A stretch of 64,000 nt of DNA from Gemmobacter fulvus (lineage in GTDB: Bacteria > Pseudomonadota > Alphaproteobacteria > Rhodobacterales > Rhodobacteraceae): positions 186,001 to 250,000 of the forward strand of contig NZ_CP076362.1 in NCBI RefSeq assembly GCF_018798885.1, given 5' to 3'. The notes beneath the pieces are model-generated. The model was not told where the DNA came from. It was given only the letters and a program-made list of their open reading frames with translations, and did not search any database. Positions 33,338 to 42,391 of this stretch are shown here, in pieces; the stretch's first letter is position 1; every line of letters starts with the position of its first letter. A program made the position numbers and the translations under genes.

Positions 33338-34156
33338 TCAGTCCTGAGAGGATTTTCTGGAGAAGGCGGAATTCATGCCGGCACCGATCAGGGCCAGCAG
33401 GACAAGCGGCGGCAAGGACAGCAACACCACCGCGGCATTCAGGATGCCCCATGGCACGTTCATGCCAAGTTGCGACATCTCGGAGGCGATGATCGGCAGC
33501 GTTCTTGCCTGCGAAGTGGTCAGCATCATCGCCAGCAGGAATTCGTTCCACACAAGGATGAAGGAAAAAGCGATGGCCGAGAGGATCTGAAGCCGGGCGA
33601 TGGGCAGAGCCACGCGGAAAAACACCGCATAGGGGCCAAGGCGGTCCACCCTTGCGGCCTCTTCCACGGCAATCGGCACGCGTTCAAACGCCGGAACCGA
33701 CAGCCAGATCGTGATCGAGGCGGTGATCGACAGATAGGTCAGGATCAGCGCAAAGCGGGTGTCGTAAAACCCGAGGCCAAGCCAGATCACCATCATCGGA
33801 ATGGCCACCGCCACCGGCGGCAAAAAGCGCAGCGACAGGGCGAAGAACTGCGCCTCCCGCGTGGCCTTGTTCTTGACGCGCGCAATCACATAGGCCGCAG
33901 GCACGCCGAGCAGCGCACCCAGCCCGACCGCCCAGGAACAGATCACCAGCGAATTGACCAGCGCGCGGGCCACCGAGCGGCGGTTGAGCACATAGTCCAT
34001 ATTGTCCCAGACCGGGGTAAAGATCAGCTTTGGCGTGCTGACCAGCAGGTCCGCATTGGTCTTGAAGGCATTCAGCAGCGTCCACAACAGCGGCAGCACC
34101 ACGATCAGCCCGGCCAGCACCAGCAGCAGGCGCAGCAGAAGGGTCGAAATTTTCAT
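33338..34156 (-). CDS. Sugar ABC transporter permease (MalG type)
   Basis: A 272-residue membrane protein with six predicted spans and the EAA loop [24 protein letters not shown] near residue 165. The short N-terminus and [13 protein letters not shown] are typical of the MalG/UgpE partner. It overlaps the MalF-type gene by 4 bases. It is 5 bases from the dehydrogenase start. Confidence 0.9.
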   Translation of the reverse strand: MKISTLLLRLLLVLAGLIVVLPLLWTLLNAFKTNADLLVSTPKLIFTPVWDNMDYVLNRRSVARALVNSLVICSWAVGLGALLGVPAAYVIARVKNKATREAQFFALSLRFLPPVAVAIPMMVIWLGLGFYDTRFALILTYLSITASITIWLSVPAFERVPIAVEEAARVDRLGPYAVFFRVALPIARLQILSAIAFSFILVWNEFLLAMMLTTSQARTLPIIASEMSQLGMNVPWGILNAAVVLLSLPPLVLLALIGAGMNSAFSRKSSQD

Positions 34157-35052
34157 TGGTTCAGCCTCTTCCAGATCGAGGTAAAGAGGATCACCGTCAC
34201 AACCATCATGATGACGGCCATGGACGAGGCGTAAGAGATATTGCCCGCCTCGATGAAGCCCTGAGAATAGGCATACATATCAAGCGTTTCCGTCGAGATT
34301 CCGGGGCCGCCGCGCGTCATCACATAGACAAGGTCGAACGAGCGCAGCGATTCGATCGCCTTGACCAGCACCAGCGAGATCAGCGGCAGTTTCAGCATCG
34401 GCAGGGTGATGAAATAGTGGATTTCCCAGCCCTTCGCCTTGTCGATGCGCGCCGCCTCGATGGGTTGCGGCGGCAGCGCCTCCAGCAGTTTCAGCAGGAT
34501 CACCGCGAAGAACAGGCCCCATTGCCAGACATCGACAAAGGCCACCGTCAGCAAGGCCCCCCAGGGTGTGGCCAGCAGATCGGGCGTCTGGCCGGTCAGG
34601 GCGCGGGCGGGCCAGGTCATCGCACCATAAAGCGGATGGAACGAGAATTTCCACACGAAGGCGGCGCAGACCCGCGGCAACAGGACCGGGATGATGAACA
34701 GAATGCACAGGATGGCGCGCCAGCGGGCTGATGCTGCTTCGAACATCGCGATGGCAAGGCCGACGCCGACCAGCATGGTGGCCGAGACCGTCAGCACCTC
34801 CCATTTCAGCGAGACCCAGAGCGCATTCAGAAATCGCGCGTCCGAGAACAGCCGCAGATAATTGTCAAACCAGACGTAGCTTGCATCCGGCGCGCTCAGC
34901 GTCCGGTTTTGCAGCGAGATATTGACGGCGTAAAGTGTCGGAACCGCCGCAAGAATGACCAGCACCACAAGGGCCGGTCCCAGAAAAACATAGGGAAGTG
35001 ATCGCCCGGATCGCATTGCGCCCTCGCTCAGCATTGCAGGATCAGAAGACAT
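34153..35052 (-). CDS. Sugar ABC transporter permease (MalF type)
   Basis: A 299-residue membrane protein with six predicted spans. The EAA loop is EAARIDKAKGWEIHYFITLPML near residue 200, and the periplasmic stretch NRTLSAPDASYVWFDNYLRLFSD before span 2 is typical of MalF/UgpA. The first gene after the binding-protein gene, separated by a strong hairpin that probably lowers permease relative to receptor. Confidence 0.9.
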   Translation of the reverse strand: MSSDPAMLSEGAMRSGRSLPYVFLGPALVVLVILAAVPTLYAVNISLQNRTLSAPDASYVWFDNYLRLFSDARFLNALWVSLKWEVLTVSATMLVGVGLAIAMFEAASARWRAILCILFIIPVLLPRVCAAFVWKFSFHPLYGAMTWPARALTGQTPDLLATPWGALLTVAFVDVWQWGLFFAVILLKLLEALPPQPIEAARIDKAKGWEIHYFITLPMLKLPLISLVLVKAIESLRSFDLVYVMTRGGPGISTETLDMYAYSQGFIEAGNISYASSMAVIMMVVTVILFTSIWKRLNQ

Positions 35053-35053
35053 T

Positions 35054-35077
35054 GGGGGGCCGCAGCCGCGGCCCCCC
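35054..35077 (-). terminator. Perfect 10-bp intercistronic hairpin
   Basis: GGGGGGCCGC-AGCC-GCGGCCCCCC lies directly after the binding-protein gene and overlaps no coding sequence. No T-run follows on the minus strand. Likely a transcript-stabilising structure or partial terminator between receptor and permease genes. Confidence 0.65.
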
Positions 35078-35109
35078 GCACACTCGTCACAACAGCACTC
35101 GTCACAGCA

Positions 35110-36357
35110 TCAGAGGGTTTTTGCGAAGGCTTCGAGCTCATCCAGCGCGGTCTTCACATCGGTGCGCGAGCCGGTGATCAGCTCTTCCAGCTTGATCCCC
35201 CAGGCATTGCCCAACTCCTGCCAGCGCGGATCCTGCCAGAACAGCACTTCGGTCTTGGCGCCCGTTGCCGCCATGGCCGTCGACAGGTTCTCGCCGAAGG
35301 TCGCGACGTATTCGGCACTTTCATAAGTGCTTTTGCGGGTCAGCTCGCCCGGCTGGCCTTTGGCAAGACGGCGTGCCTCCTGTTCCTTCGAGGTCGCCCA
35401 GGCGACGAAAAGCCCGGCGCAGGCCTTGGCCTCTTCGGTGGCGTTCGCCTTGCTGGCAATCGCAAACCCATGTGCGTAGCCCGAGCCGGGCAGGGGCGTG
35501 GGCGGCGGGCTGAAGGCCACCACGTCAACCACCTGGCTTTGCGTGGGATCTTTCGACATCGCGCCAAGCGGTGCGGATTCGATGATCAAGGCCACCTTGC
35601 CCGACCGGAACGCCCCGGTCGATTCATCGAAAGAGCCGGTTTGCGTGCCCGGCGCAGAGAATTTGAACAGCGCGAGGTATTCCTCGGTCGCTTTCACCGC
35701 CGCATCGGAATTGAACGCAAAGTTGCCGCTCCCATCCACCCATTTGCCGCCATGCGCGGCAAACAGCGGCAGCCAGCGCCAGACATTCGCGCCCGAGCCG
35801 CGCTGGCCCCGCAGCGCCACGCCATAGATGCCGTTTGCAGGATCATTCAGCTTTTCGACGGCGGCCTTGTAATCCTCCCAGGTCGTCGGAGGCGCGATCC
35901 CTGCCGCGCTCAGCAGGTCGGTGCGATAGACCAGCAGATCGCCGCCGCCCTGGATCGGGGCGAACCATTGCTTGCCCTCGTAACTTGCGACCGTCCGCAT
36001 CCCGGCATCGAAATCGTCATAGTCGTAGTCGGCGGGGTAATAATCGGCCAGTGGCACGATCCAGTTCGACGAGGCAAACAGCGGCAGGTTCGCTTCATCC
36101 ACATAATACACATTGTAGCTGCCGACGGTGGAGGCATCGGCCTGTGATTTCGCCCGCCGGTCATTCTCGTTCAGATAGTCGATCTCGAAGCCTGCACCGG
36201 CAAGCGCCTCGAATTCATCAACATAGTCCTCCAGCAGGGTCAGCCCGTCACGCGGCTGTGCCAGAACACGCAAGTCATTGGCGCAGATAGATTCTGCATG
36301 TGCAGCCGTGCCAAGAAGGGCCGCCAGAATACCGGCGGTCGCGATAGTATGTTTCAC
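35110..36357 (-). CDS. Sugar ABC transporter substrate-binding protein
   Basis: A 415-residue family-1 extracellular binding protein. The start is a GTG at 36357, chosen for GGGAGGAG six to eight bases upstream and because it begins the signal peptide KHTIATAGILAALLGTAAHA-ES. Mature features include LEDYVDEFEALAGAGFEIDY and GGDLLVYRTDLLSAAGIAPP. It leads the polyol ABC operon and is divergent from the AraC regulator. The length and context suit a polyol or monosaccharide receptor. Confidence 0.88.
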   Translation of the reverse strand: MKHTIATAGILAALLGTAAHAESICANDLRVLAQPRDGLTLLEDYVDEFEALAGAGFEIDYLNENDRRAKSQADASTVGSYNVYYVDEANLPLFASSNWIVPLADYYPADYDYDDFDAGMRTVASYEGKQWFAPIQGGGDLLVYRTDLLSAAGIAPPTTWEDYKAAVEKLNDPANGIYGVALRGQRGSGANVWRWLPLFAAHGGKWVDGSGNFAFNSDAAVKATEEYLALFKFSAPGTQTGSFDESTGAFRSGKVALIIESAPLGAMSKDPTQSQVVDVVAFSPPPTPLPGSGYAHGFAIASKANATEEAKACAGLFVAWATSKEQEARRLAKGQPGELTRKSTYESAEYVATFGENLSTAMAATGAKTEVLFWQDPRWQELGNAWGIKLEELITGSRTDVKTALDELEAFAKTL

Positions 36358-36497
36358 AGTGATCTCCTCCCAAGAGCCCGGGGTTTGCCCCCGAATGTGT
36401 GCCACAGATTCGCGCAGTTTCGGGTAGATCACTAGTTTCGTGCTTGTGTAAAACTGATACTATTATGACATCGTGGCGGCAAAAACGGGGTGTGCAG

Positions 36498-37439
36498 ATG
36501 CAGAAAGAACCAGTGGCCGATTCGTCCTTGCCGACGCCGCTGCGCCCGACCGCAGCCATGCGCGAAAGCATCCGCATACCTGAAGACAGGTCATATCTGA
36601 TCCGCCGCGACGATTATCCTCACCCGCTCTGCACCTGGAACTATCACCCCGAATGGGAAATCCACTTCGTGCCGCATGCGCGCGGCTTTGCCTATGTCGG
36701 CGATTACATCGGCAGCTTCGAGCCGGGGCATATCGCGCTTTGCGGAGGAAACCTGCCGCACAACTGGGTGTCACCCGGCCTGATCGCGCCGGGGCGGGAC
36801 TATGTGCTGCAGTTCGACGCGGGGCAGCTGTTGTCGAAAATCCCGGTGCTTGCGGAACTGCGCAGCCTGCAAGCGCTGGTGCAGGAGTCGGAACGCGGGA
36901 TCGAGCTGATGGGGCGCGAGGCCGCCGAGGCGGGTGCCCTGATGATCGAGTTGGAACAGGCCCCGCCCGCCCGCGGCCTTGGCCTGTTTGTCGAAATCCT
37001 CAGCCGGTTCGCCACCGCGACAGACTACCGCCTGCTCGCCAGCCCCGGTTTCGCGACGGGATATGCCGCCTTGGCCAGTGGCCGTCATGCAAGGGTCAAC
37101 AACGCGGTGCAACTGGTGCAATCCAACCCGTCAATCTCGATGAATGAGGCGGCAGATATTGTTGGCGCCGAAGCCTCGACCTTCTCGCGCAGCTTCAAGG
37201 CGCTGACCGGCATGACCTTTTCGCATTATCAGCGGGCCATCCGCATTTCGCGCGCGCGCAGCCTTCTGGCCGAAACAGCGCGGCCCATCACCGAGGTTTG
37301 CTTTGAGGCCGGGTTTTCCAACCTGTCGAACTTCAACAGGATCTTCCTGAAGGAGGCCGGCATGACACCGCGCGAATATCGCAAGATTGCAAACATCCGC
37401 ACCATCTCGCGCTTGCGCACTGATGAGGATGGAGACTGA
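36498..37439 (+). CDS. AraC-family transcriptional regulator
   Basis: A 313-residue regulator. The N-terminal cupin-like sensor has HPEWEIHFVPHARGFAYVGDYIGSFEPGH pattern elements and LCGGNLPHNW; the C-terminal double helix-turn-helix includes NEAADIVGAEASTFSRSFK and FEAGFSNLSNFNRIFLKEAG followed by TPREYRK. The start at 36498 is preferred; earlier in-frame starts have no better ribosome site. It is divergent from the polyol ABC operon and most likely activates it. Confidence 0.87.
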   Translation: MQKEPVADSSLPTPLRPTAAMRESIRIPEDRSYLIRRDDYPHPLCTWNYHPEWEIHFVPHARGFAYVGDYIGSFEPGHIALCGGNLPHNWVSPGLIAPGRDYVLQFDAGQLLSKIPVLAELRSLQALVQESERGIELMGREAAEAGALMIELEQAPPARGLGLFVEILSRFATATDYRLLASPGFATGYAALASGRHARVNNAVQLVQSNPSISMNEAADIVGAEASTFSRSFKALTGMTFSHYQRAIRISRARSLLAETARPITEVCFEAGFSNLSNFNRIFLKEAGMTPREYRKIANIRTISRLRTDEDGD

Positions 37440-37834
37440 TCCGGCCAGCCTGCGAGGGCTCGGTCCTTGAAACCGCGCCTGCGGCCATTGGGCTTTGCCG
37501 GGCCTGACCGAGCAGGCCGCAGCCCTTTGCCAAGACGCTTGCGGGCGGGCTGAACCCCGAAGCCGCCACTGCCACCGCGCCAATCCGGGTGATTCGGTGC
37601 AGGCGTCGGCTGCTGGCTGCCGGGTGCGCTCCAGTGGCGAAAGGGGGACTGTCTCCGATGGGTTGCAAGTGCCCGATCTGGCCGGATCCGCATCAGAAAT
37701 CTTCTTCATAACACTGAATCTATTTGACAATTTCCGAAGCGCTGCTGGCGTCGGAAATATTGGACAGGTCATAATTACTATGCGTATAGTTATGACATTA
37801 AGAATCAATAAACCGTCCTCAACAGGGAAATCAC
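37440..37834. other. Gene-free region upstream of the HAAT transporter operon
   Basis: The first 240 bases are GC-rich with no convincing gene on either strand. The last 150 bases are AT-rich and look regulatory. TTGACA at 37724-37729 is followed by an 8-bp inverted repeat, ATTTCCGA (37730-37737) and TCGGAAAT (37751-37758), and then ACTAT-GCGT-ATAGT at 37777-37790. These are the probable promoter and operator of the downstream ABC operon, possibly a target of the GntR protein at its far end. Confidence 0.5.
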
Positions 37835-39040
37835 ATGCTGAACCGCCGTTCCTTCCTGTCCAGCACCGCTGGCGCAGGCGCTCTTCTTGCGACCCCCGCC
37901 CTGATCCGTGCGGCCTATGCTGCTGATCTTTTGAAGGTGGGCATCCCGGTGCCGATCTCGGGCGCGAATGCCGCCAATGGCAAATATGCTTCGATGGGCG
38001 CGCTCCTTGCCGCCGAAGAAGCCGCAGCCAAATATGGCCGGGCGGTGCAGACCTTTGATCTCGATACCGAAGGCAAGCCCGCCACTGCCGTGCGCAAGGT
38101 GCAGGACGCGATTGATCGCGACCAGATCAAGCTGTTCGCCGGCGGGATCCTGTCGTCGGAATCTCTTGCCATGGGCAAGGAATGTGAAAAGGGCGGCGCG
38201 AATTTCATCACCACCGCCGGCGCGGACGAGATCACCGGCACGGATTGCAACAAGGCTACGTTCCGCTGGTCGGTGCCCACATTCGGCGCGATCAACCAGT
38301 CGATCCGCCCGATCATCGACGCACTGCCCAATGCGAAACGCTGGTATACCATCACCCCGCAATATGTGTTCGGCGAGGGGCTGCTGAAGGCCGCGCAGGA
38401 CGTGCTGACCGAGAAGGGGCTGGATCTGGTCGGCAACAGCTATCACTCGCTGACCGAAAAGGAATTCTCGGGCTATCTGACCAATGCCATGGCCGAGCGC
38501 CCCGATGTGCTGCTGATCCTGAACTTCGGTGCGCAATGTGCGGATACGCTGCGTCAGGCGGTGTCCTTCGGGATGAAGGAGCGCATGACCATCGTCGTCG
38601 CCTGGGCCTCGGGGCTGGAACAGTTCGAGGCGCTTGGTGCCGATCTTTGCGAGGGCATCTATTTCGGGGCGCAATACTGGCATACCGTCGATGCGGCTCA
38701 GAACGCCGAACTGGTCAAGCTGACTCAGGCGAAATACGGCATCACTCCAAACTATTCGCTGGCCGGATCCTATATTTGCACCAAGCTGATGATCGACGCG
38801 GCCCAGACAGCGGGATCGGATGATCCGGCGGCAGTGCGCGCGGCGCTGGAGGGGCTGGCCTATCAGGGCCTGACCGGCGACGAGACCATCAGGGCCGCCG
38901 ACCATCAGGTAATGAAGAACTATTACCTGCTGAAGGCCCGGGCCAAGGCCGACATGGCCGACAAAGATGACTATGCCGAAATCATCTCCTCGGGGCAGAG
39001 TTTCCTCAGTGCGGAAGAGGCGGGCTGCAAGCTCGGCTGA
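37835..39040 (+). CDS. Branched-chain amino acid/amide-type ABC substrate-binding protein
   Basis: A 401-residue periplasmic receptor of the LivK/HAAT class. The N-terminus NRRSFLSSTAGAGALLATPA is a Tat-type signal, with cleavage around AYA-AD. DLLKVGIPVPISGANAANGKY is the mature start. Tat export is common in this class. It leads the livKHMGF-like operon. The ligand is probably an N-carbamoyl, amide or peptide-like compound, judged from the hydrolases at the 3' end, not from the protein itself. Confidence 0.88.
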   Translation: MLNRRSFLSSTAGAGALLATPALIRAAYAADLLKVGIPVPISGANAANGKYASMGALLAAEEAAAKYGRAVQTFDLDTEGKPATAVRKVQDAIDRDQIKLFAGGILSSESLAMGKECEKGGANFITTAGADEITGTDCNKATFRWSVPTFGAINQSIRPIIDALPNAKRWYTITPQYVFGEGLLKAAQDVLTEKGLDLVGNSYHSLTEKEFSGYLTNAMAERPDVLLILNFGAQCADTLRQAVSFGMKERMTIVVAWASGLEQFEALGADLCEGIYFGAQYWHTVDAAQNAELVKLTQAKYGITPNYSLAGSYICTKLMIDAAQTAGSDDPAAVRAALEGLAYQGLTGDETIRAADHQVMKNYYLLKARAKADMADKDDYAEIISSGQSFLSAEEAGCKLG

Positions 39041-39100
39041 TCGGGCTGCGGGCGGTGCCTGACGGGCCGCCCGCCATCCTCAAACAACAGGAGATTCTCG

Positions 39101-39955
39101 GTGACCTATCTGTTCCAGATGCTGAATGGCATCGGGCTTGGCATGCTTTACTTCCTGCTTGCCGTCGGCCTGACAATCATCTTCGGCCTGCTGCAATTCG
39201 TGAACTTTGCCCATGGTGCGTTCTATCTGCTGGGCGCCTATCTGACCTATGACTTCGTCGAGCGGGGGATGAATTTCTGGCTGGCGATGGTGCTGGCCGC
39301 AGTGATCGTCGCCGTGGTGGCGGGGGTGGTTGAGGCGGTTCTGCTAAGGCGGATCTACAAGCTGCCGCACACCTTTCACATTCTGGTCACCGTCGGGATC
39401 GCGCTGTTCATTCAGGAACTGGTGATCATCCTCTGGGGGCCGCTGGGGGGCAGCGTTGCCGCACCATCGGTGCTGAATGGCGTGGTGATGGTGGGGGATT
39501 TCATCTATCCGAAATACCGGCTTTTCATGATCGGCTTCACCGCCGTTCTGGCGATCGGGCTGTATTGGGCGCTGGAGCGGACACGGCTGGGCGCCATCGT
39601 GCGTGCGGGATCGGAATCGTCGGAAAACATGGCCTTGCTGGGCTATGACACACTGCGCATCAACACGCTGGTCTTTGCCGCAGGGGCCGGGCTTGCGGGC
39701 CTTGCGGGGGCGCTTGTGGCCCCGATCCGCGGCGTCGAACCCTTTATGGGGATCGAGGCACTTTCCATCGCCTTCGTCGTCGTGGTGATCGGCGGCATGG
39801 GATCCTATGTCGGCGCGCTGGTCGCGGGCATCCTTGTCGGCGTCGTACAATCGCTGATGGCGACGATATGGCCCGAAGGGGCGCGACTGATGATCTATCT
39901 GGGCATGGCGGCGGTGATTGTCCTGCTTCCCCGCGGCCTTTACGGGAGGGCATGA
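39101..39955 (+). CDS. livH: Branched-chain-type ABC permease (LivH)
   Basis: A 284-residue membrane protein with about eight spans. QMLNGIGLGMLYFLLAVGLTIIFG at the N-terminus and GAIVRAGSESSENMALLGYD as the coupling loop are typical of LivH. The start is a GTG at 39101 after AGGAG; no ATG fits better. It is one base from the livM start. Confidence 0.9.
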   Translation: MTYLFQMLNGIGLGMLYFLLAVGLTIIFGLLQFVNFAHGAFYLLGAYLTYDFVERGMNFWLAMVLAAVIVAVVAGVVEAVLLRRIYKLPHTFHILVTVGIALFIQELVIILWGPLGGSVAAPSVLNGVVMVGDFIYPKYRLFMIGFTAVLAIGLYWALERTRLGAIVRAGSESSENMALLGYDTLRINTLVFAAGAGLAGLAGALVAPIRGVEPFMGIEALSIAFVVVVIGGMGSYVGALVAGILVGVVQSLMATIWPEGARLMIYLGMAAVIVLLPRGLYGRA

Positions 39956-39956
39956 G

Positions 39957-40907
39957 ATGCTGGCCATCAACAAGCCTGTCGTGCAGTTCGGCCTGGCGCT
40001 GGCCACGGTTCTGGCGCTGCCCCTGTTCCTGGGATCGGGCATCCTCGCCTCCGAGATCCTGATCTACGCGCTGATCGCGGCGGCCTGCAATCTGTTGCTG
40101 GGCTATACCGGACTTCTGTCCTTCGGGCAGGGTATTTTCTTCGGCGTCGGCAGCTATGTCGCCGGGATCTTCCTGACCCGCTACGGCGTGCCGGTCTGGG
40201 TGGTGCTGATCGTGGCGACGATCCTCGGCGCGATGATTGCCACGCTGGTCGGCTGGCTTTCGATCCGGCGGCAGGGTGTCTATTTCGTGATGCTGACGCT
40301 GGCGTTCTCGCAGCTCTTCTTCTTCCTTGCCTATACCTTCTCGGACATCACCGGCGGCGACAACGGGCTGATGGATGTGCCGCGCCCGGTGGTGCTGGGT
40401 CAGGCCCTGAACAGTGCATGGAGCTTCTATGTCTTTGTCGCCCTGTCCTTCCTTGGCCTGTTCGCGCTGATGTTGCGCGCCATGCAATCGACCTTCGGCC
40501 GCACCCTGATCGCGGTGCGCGACAATGAGGAACGCGCTGCCGCCATCGGCTTTCCGGTCAAGGCCTTCAAGACGGCGGCCTTCGCGATTTCGGGTGCCGT
40601 GACCGCCTATGCGGGGGCGCTGAAGGCGATGTTGATCGGCGTGGCGCCGCTGGCAAACATCGAACACCACACCTCGGAAATGATCCTGATCATGACGATC
40701 ATCGGCGGGTCGACCAGCCTGTTTGCCTCGGTGCTGGGGGCGGCGGCCTATATGCTGCTGGCCGACTGGCTGTCGCAGATCTGGCCGCGCTGGTTACTGC
40801 TGCTGGGCCTCGCGCTCGTCGTCGTGGCGCTGTTCCTACAAAAGGGCCTCTGGGGGCTGGTGGAGAAACTCTGGGTCGCCGCCACCGGCGCGAAGAAGGA
40901 GGGCTGA
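39957..40907 (+). CDS. livM: Branched-chain-type ABC permease (LivM)
   Basis: A 316-residue membrane protein with about nine spans. NLLLGYTGLLSFGQGIFFGVGSYVAG and RTLIAVRDNEERAAAIGFPV are diagnostic LivM features. The start at 39957 is taken over an upstream in-frame ATG because it lies one base after the livH stop with GGGAGG upstream. Confidence 0.9.
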   Translation: MLAINKPVVQFGLALATVLALPLFLGSGILASEILIYALIAAACNLLLGYTGLLSFGQGIFFGVGSYVAGIFLTRYGVPVWVVLIVATILGAMIATLVGWLSIRRQGVYFVMLTLAFSQLFFFLAYTFSDITGGDNGLMDVPRPVVLGQALNSAWSFYVFVALSFLGLFALMLRAMQSTFGRTLIAVRDNEERAAAIGFPVKAFKTAAFAISGAVTAYAGALKAMLIGVAPLANIEHHTSEMILIMTIIGGSTSLFASVLGAAAYMLLADWLSQIWPRWLLLLGLALVVVALFLQKGLWGLVEKLWVAATGAKKEG

Positions 40908-40910
40908 GCC

Positions 40911-41684
40911 ATGACCGCATCCGATATCGCCTTGTCGACCCGGGGTCTGGGCGTCACCTATGGCAAGTTTGTCGCTCTGGCCGAGATGGATCTGGATATC
41001 CGGCGCAATTCCGTTCACTCGATCATTGGGCCGAACGGCGCGGGCAAGACCACAATGTTCCATGCCCTGACCGGGCGGGTCATGCCCTCGTCCGGCAGCA
41101 TCACTCTGAACGGCACCGACATTACCCGCACCCGCGATGATGAACGTGTGCGCCATGGCATCGCACGGTCCTTTCAGGTGACCAGCCTTTTCCCCACGCT
41201 GGAGGTGGCGGAAAACCTGCGCCTTGCCGCGCAGGGCAAGACCCCGTGGCAGGCCCTTGCCCCCTGGCGCAGTGCCGATGCGAACCGCAGCGCGCTGGCC
41301 ACGGCGGATCAGGTGATGGAACGTCTTGGCCTGACCCACGTCGCCCGCCGCCCTGCGGGAGAGTTGAGCCACGGCCAGCAGCGCCGACTGGAGGTGGGCA
41401 TGGCCATGGCCTCGCATCCGTCCGTTATCCTGATGGATGAGCCGACCTCGGGCATGGGCGTCGAGGATATCGAGGAAATGAAGGCGTTGATCCGCGATCT
41501 GGGACGCGACCACACAGTGCTGTTCATCGAACATAACATGGGGATCGTGATGAATATCTCGGACACGATCACCGTCATGCGGCTGGGGCGCAAGCTGGTC
41601 GAAGGGCCACCCGCCGTCGTGCGTGCCGACCCCGAAGTGCAGCGCGCCTACCTGGGCAACATGATCACCGGAGACATCGCATGA
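40911..41684 (+). CDS. livG: Branched-chain-type ABC ATPase (LivG)
   Basis: A 257-residue ATPase: Walker A GPNGAGKTT near residue 41, signature LSHGQQRRLEVGMAM near 155, Walker B VILMDEPTSGMG near 175. The LSHGQ form and AFFHALTGR-type region are normal for LivG. It pairs with LivF, whose start overlaps by 4 bases. Confidence 0.92.
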   Translation: MTASDIALSTRGLGVTYGKFVALAEMDLDIRRNSVHSIIGPNGAGKTTMFHALTGRVMPSSGSITLNGTDITRTRDDERVRHGIARSFQVTSLFPTLEVAENLRLAAQGKTPWQALAPWRSADANRSALATADQVMERLGLTHVARRPAGELSHGQQRRLEVGMAMASHPSVILMDEPTSGMGVEDIEEMKALIRDLGRDHTVLFIEHNMGIVMNISDTITVMRLGRKLVEGPPAVVRADPEVQRAYLGNMITGDIA

Positions 41685-42385
41685 CCGCGCTTCTCGAGGT
41701 GGAGAACCTCCACAGCTATTACGGCAAGAGCCATATCCTGCAAGGCGTCTCGCTTTCGGTGAAAGAGGGCGAGGTGGTCACGCTGCTGGGCCGCAACGGG
41801 GCGGGAAAATCGACCACGCTGAAAAGCATTGCCGGTGCGGTAACGCCTGCGCGGGGACGGGTCAGCCTTGGCGGGATTGATCTGGCGGGCCAGCCTGCCT
41901 TCCGCATCGCCAAGGCCGGGGTCTGTCTGGTGCCGGAAAACCGCGGCATCTTTTCCCTGCTGACGGTCGAGGAGAATCTGGCGATTGCCTGCCGCAAGGG
42001 CGCGGCCTGGTCGATGCAGGATGTCTATGCGATCTTTCCCCGGCTGGAAGAACGCCGACGCAACGGCGGCGGCCAGCTTTCCGGCGGCGAACAGCAGATG
42101 CTGTCCATCGCCCGCGCCTTGCTGACCGGCCCGCGCCTTCTGATGCTGGACGAGCCGGTCGAGGGGCTTGCCCCGGTGATCGTGGACGAGATCGTGGCCC
42201 AGATCCGCAAGATCGCAGCGGCGGGCGTGTCGATCCTGCTGGTTGAACAGAACCTTGCCGTCTGCACGGCGCTGGCCAATCGCCACAATATTATCGAACT
42301 GGGGCGCATCGCCTATCAGGCAAGCGGCCCGGATTTCATCGCCGACAGTGATGCGCGCGACCAATACCTTGGCGTAAAGGCTTGA
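41681..42385 (+). CDS. livF: Branched-chain-type ABC ATPase (LivF)
   Basis: A 234-residue ATPase, the shorter partner of LivG. Walker A GRNGAGKST, Walker B LLMLDEPVEGLAPV and signature LSGGEQQMLSIARAL are all present; NLHSYYGKSHILQGVSL is the LivF N-terminus. An ATGA overlap couples it to livG. The amidohydrolase gene begins 7 bases after its stop. Confidence 0.92.
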   Translation: MTALLEVENLHSYYGKSHILQGVSLSVKEGEVVTLLGRNGAGKSTTLKSIAGAVTPARGRVSLGGIDLAGQPAFRIAKAGVCLVPENRGIFSLLTVEENLAIACRKGAAWSMQDVYAIFPRLEERRRNGGGQLSGGEQQMLSIARALLTGPRLLMLDEPVEGLAPVIVDEIVAQIRKIAAAGVSILLVEQNLAVCTALANRHNIIELGRIAYQASGPDFIADSDARDQYLGVKA

Positions 42386-42391
42386 ATCGAC

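Noticed and set aside
37769-37795. A single long palindrome TCATAA...TTATGA
   Set aside because: The outer arms and the inner ACTAT/ATAGT arms have different centres, so it is two overlapping repeats rather than one palindrome.
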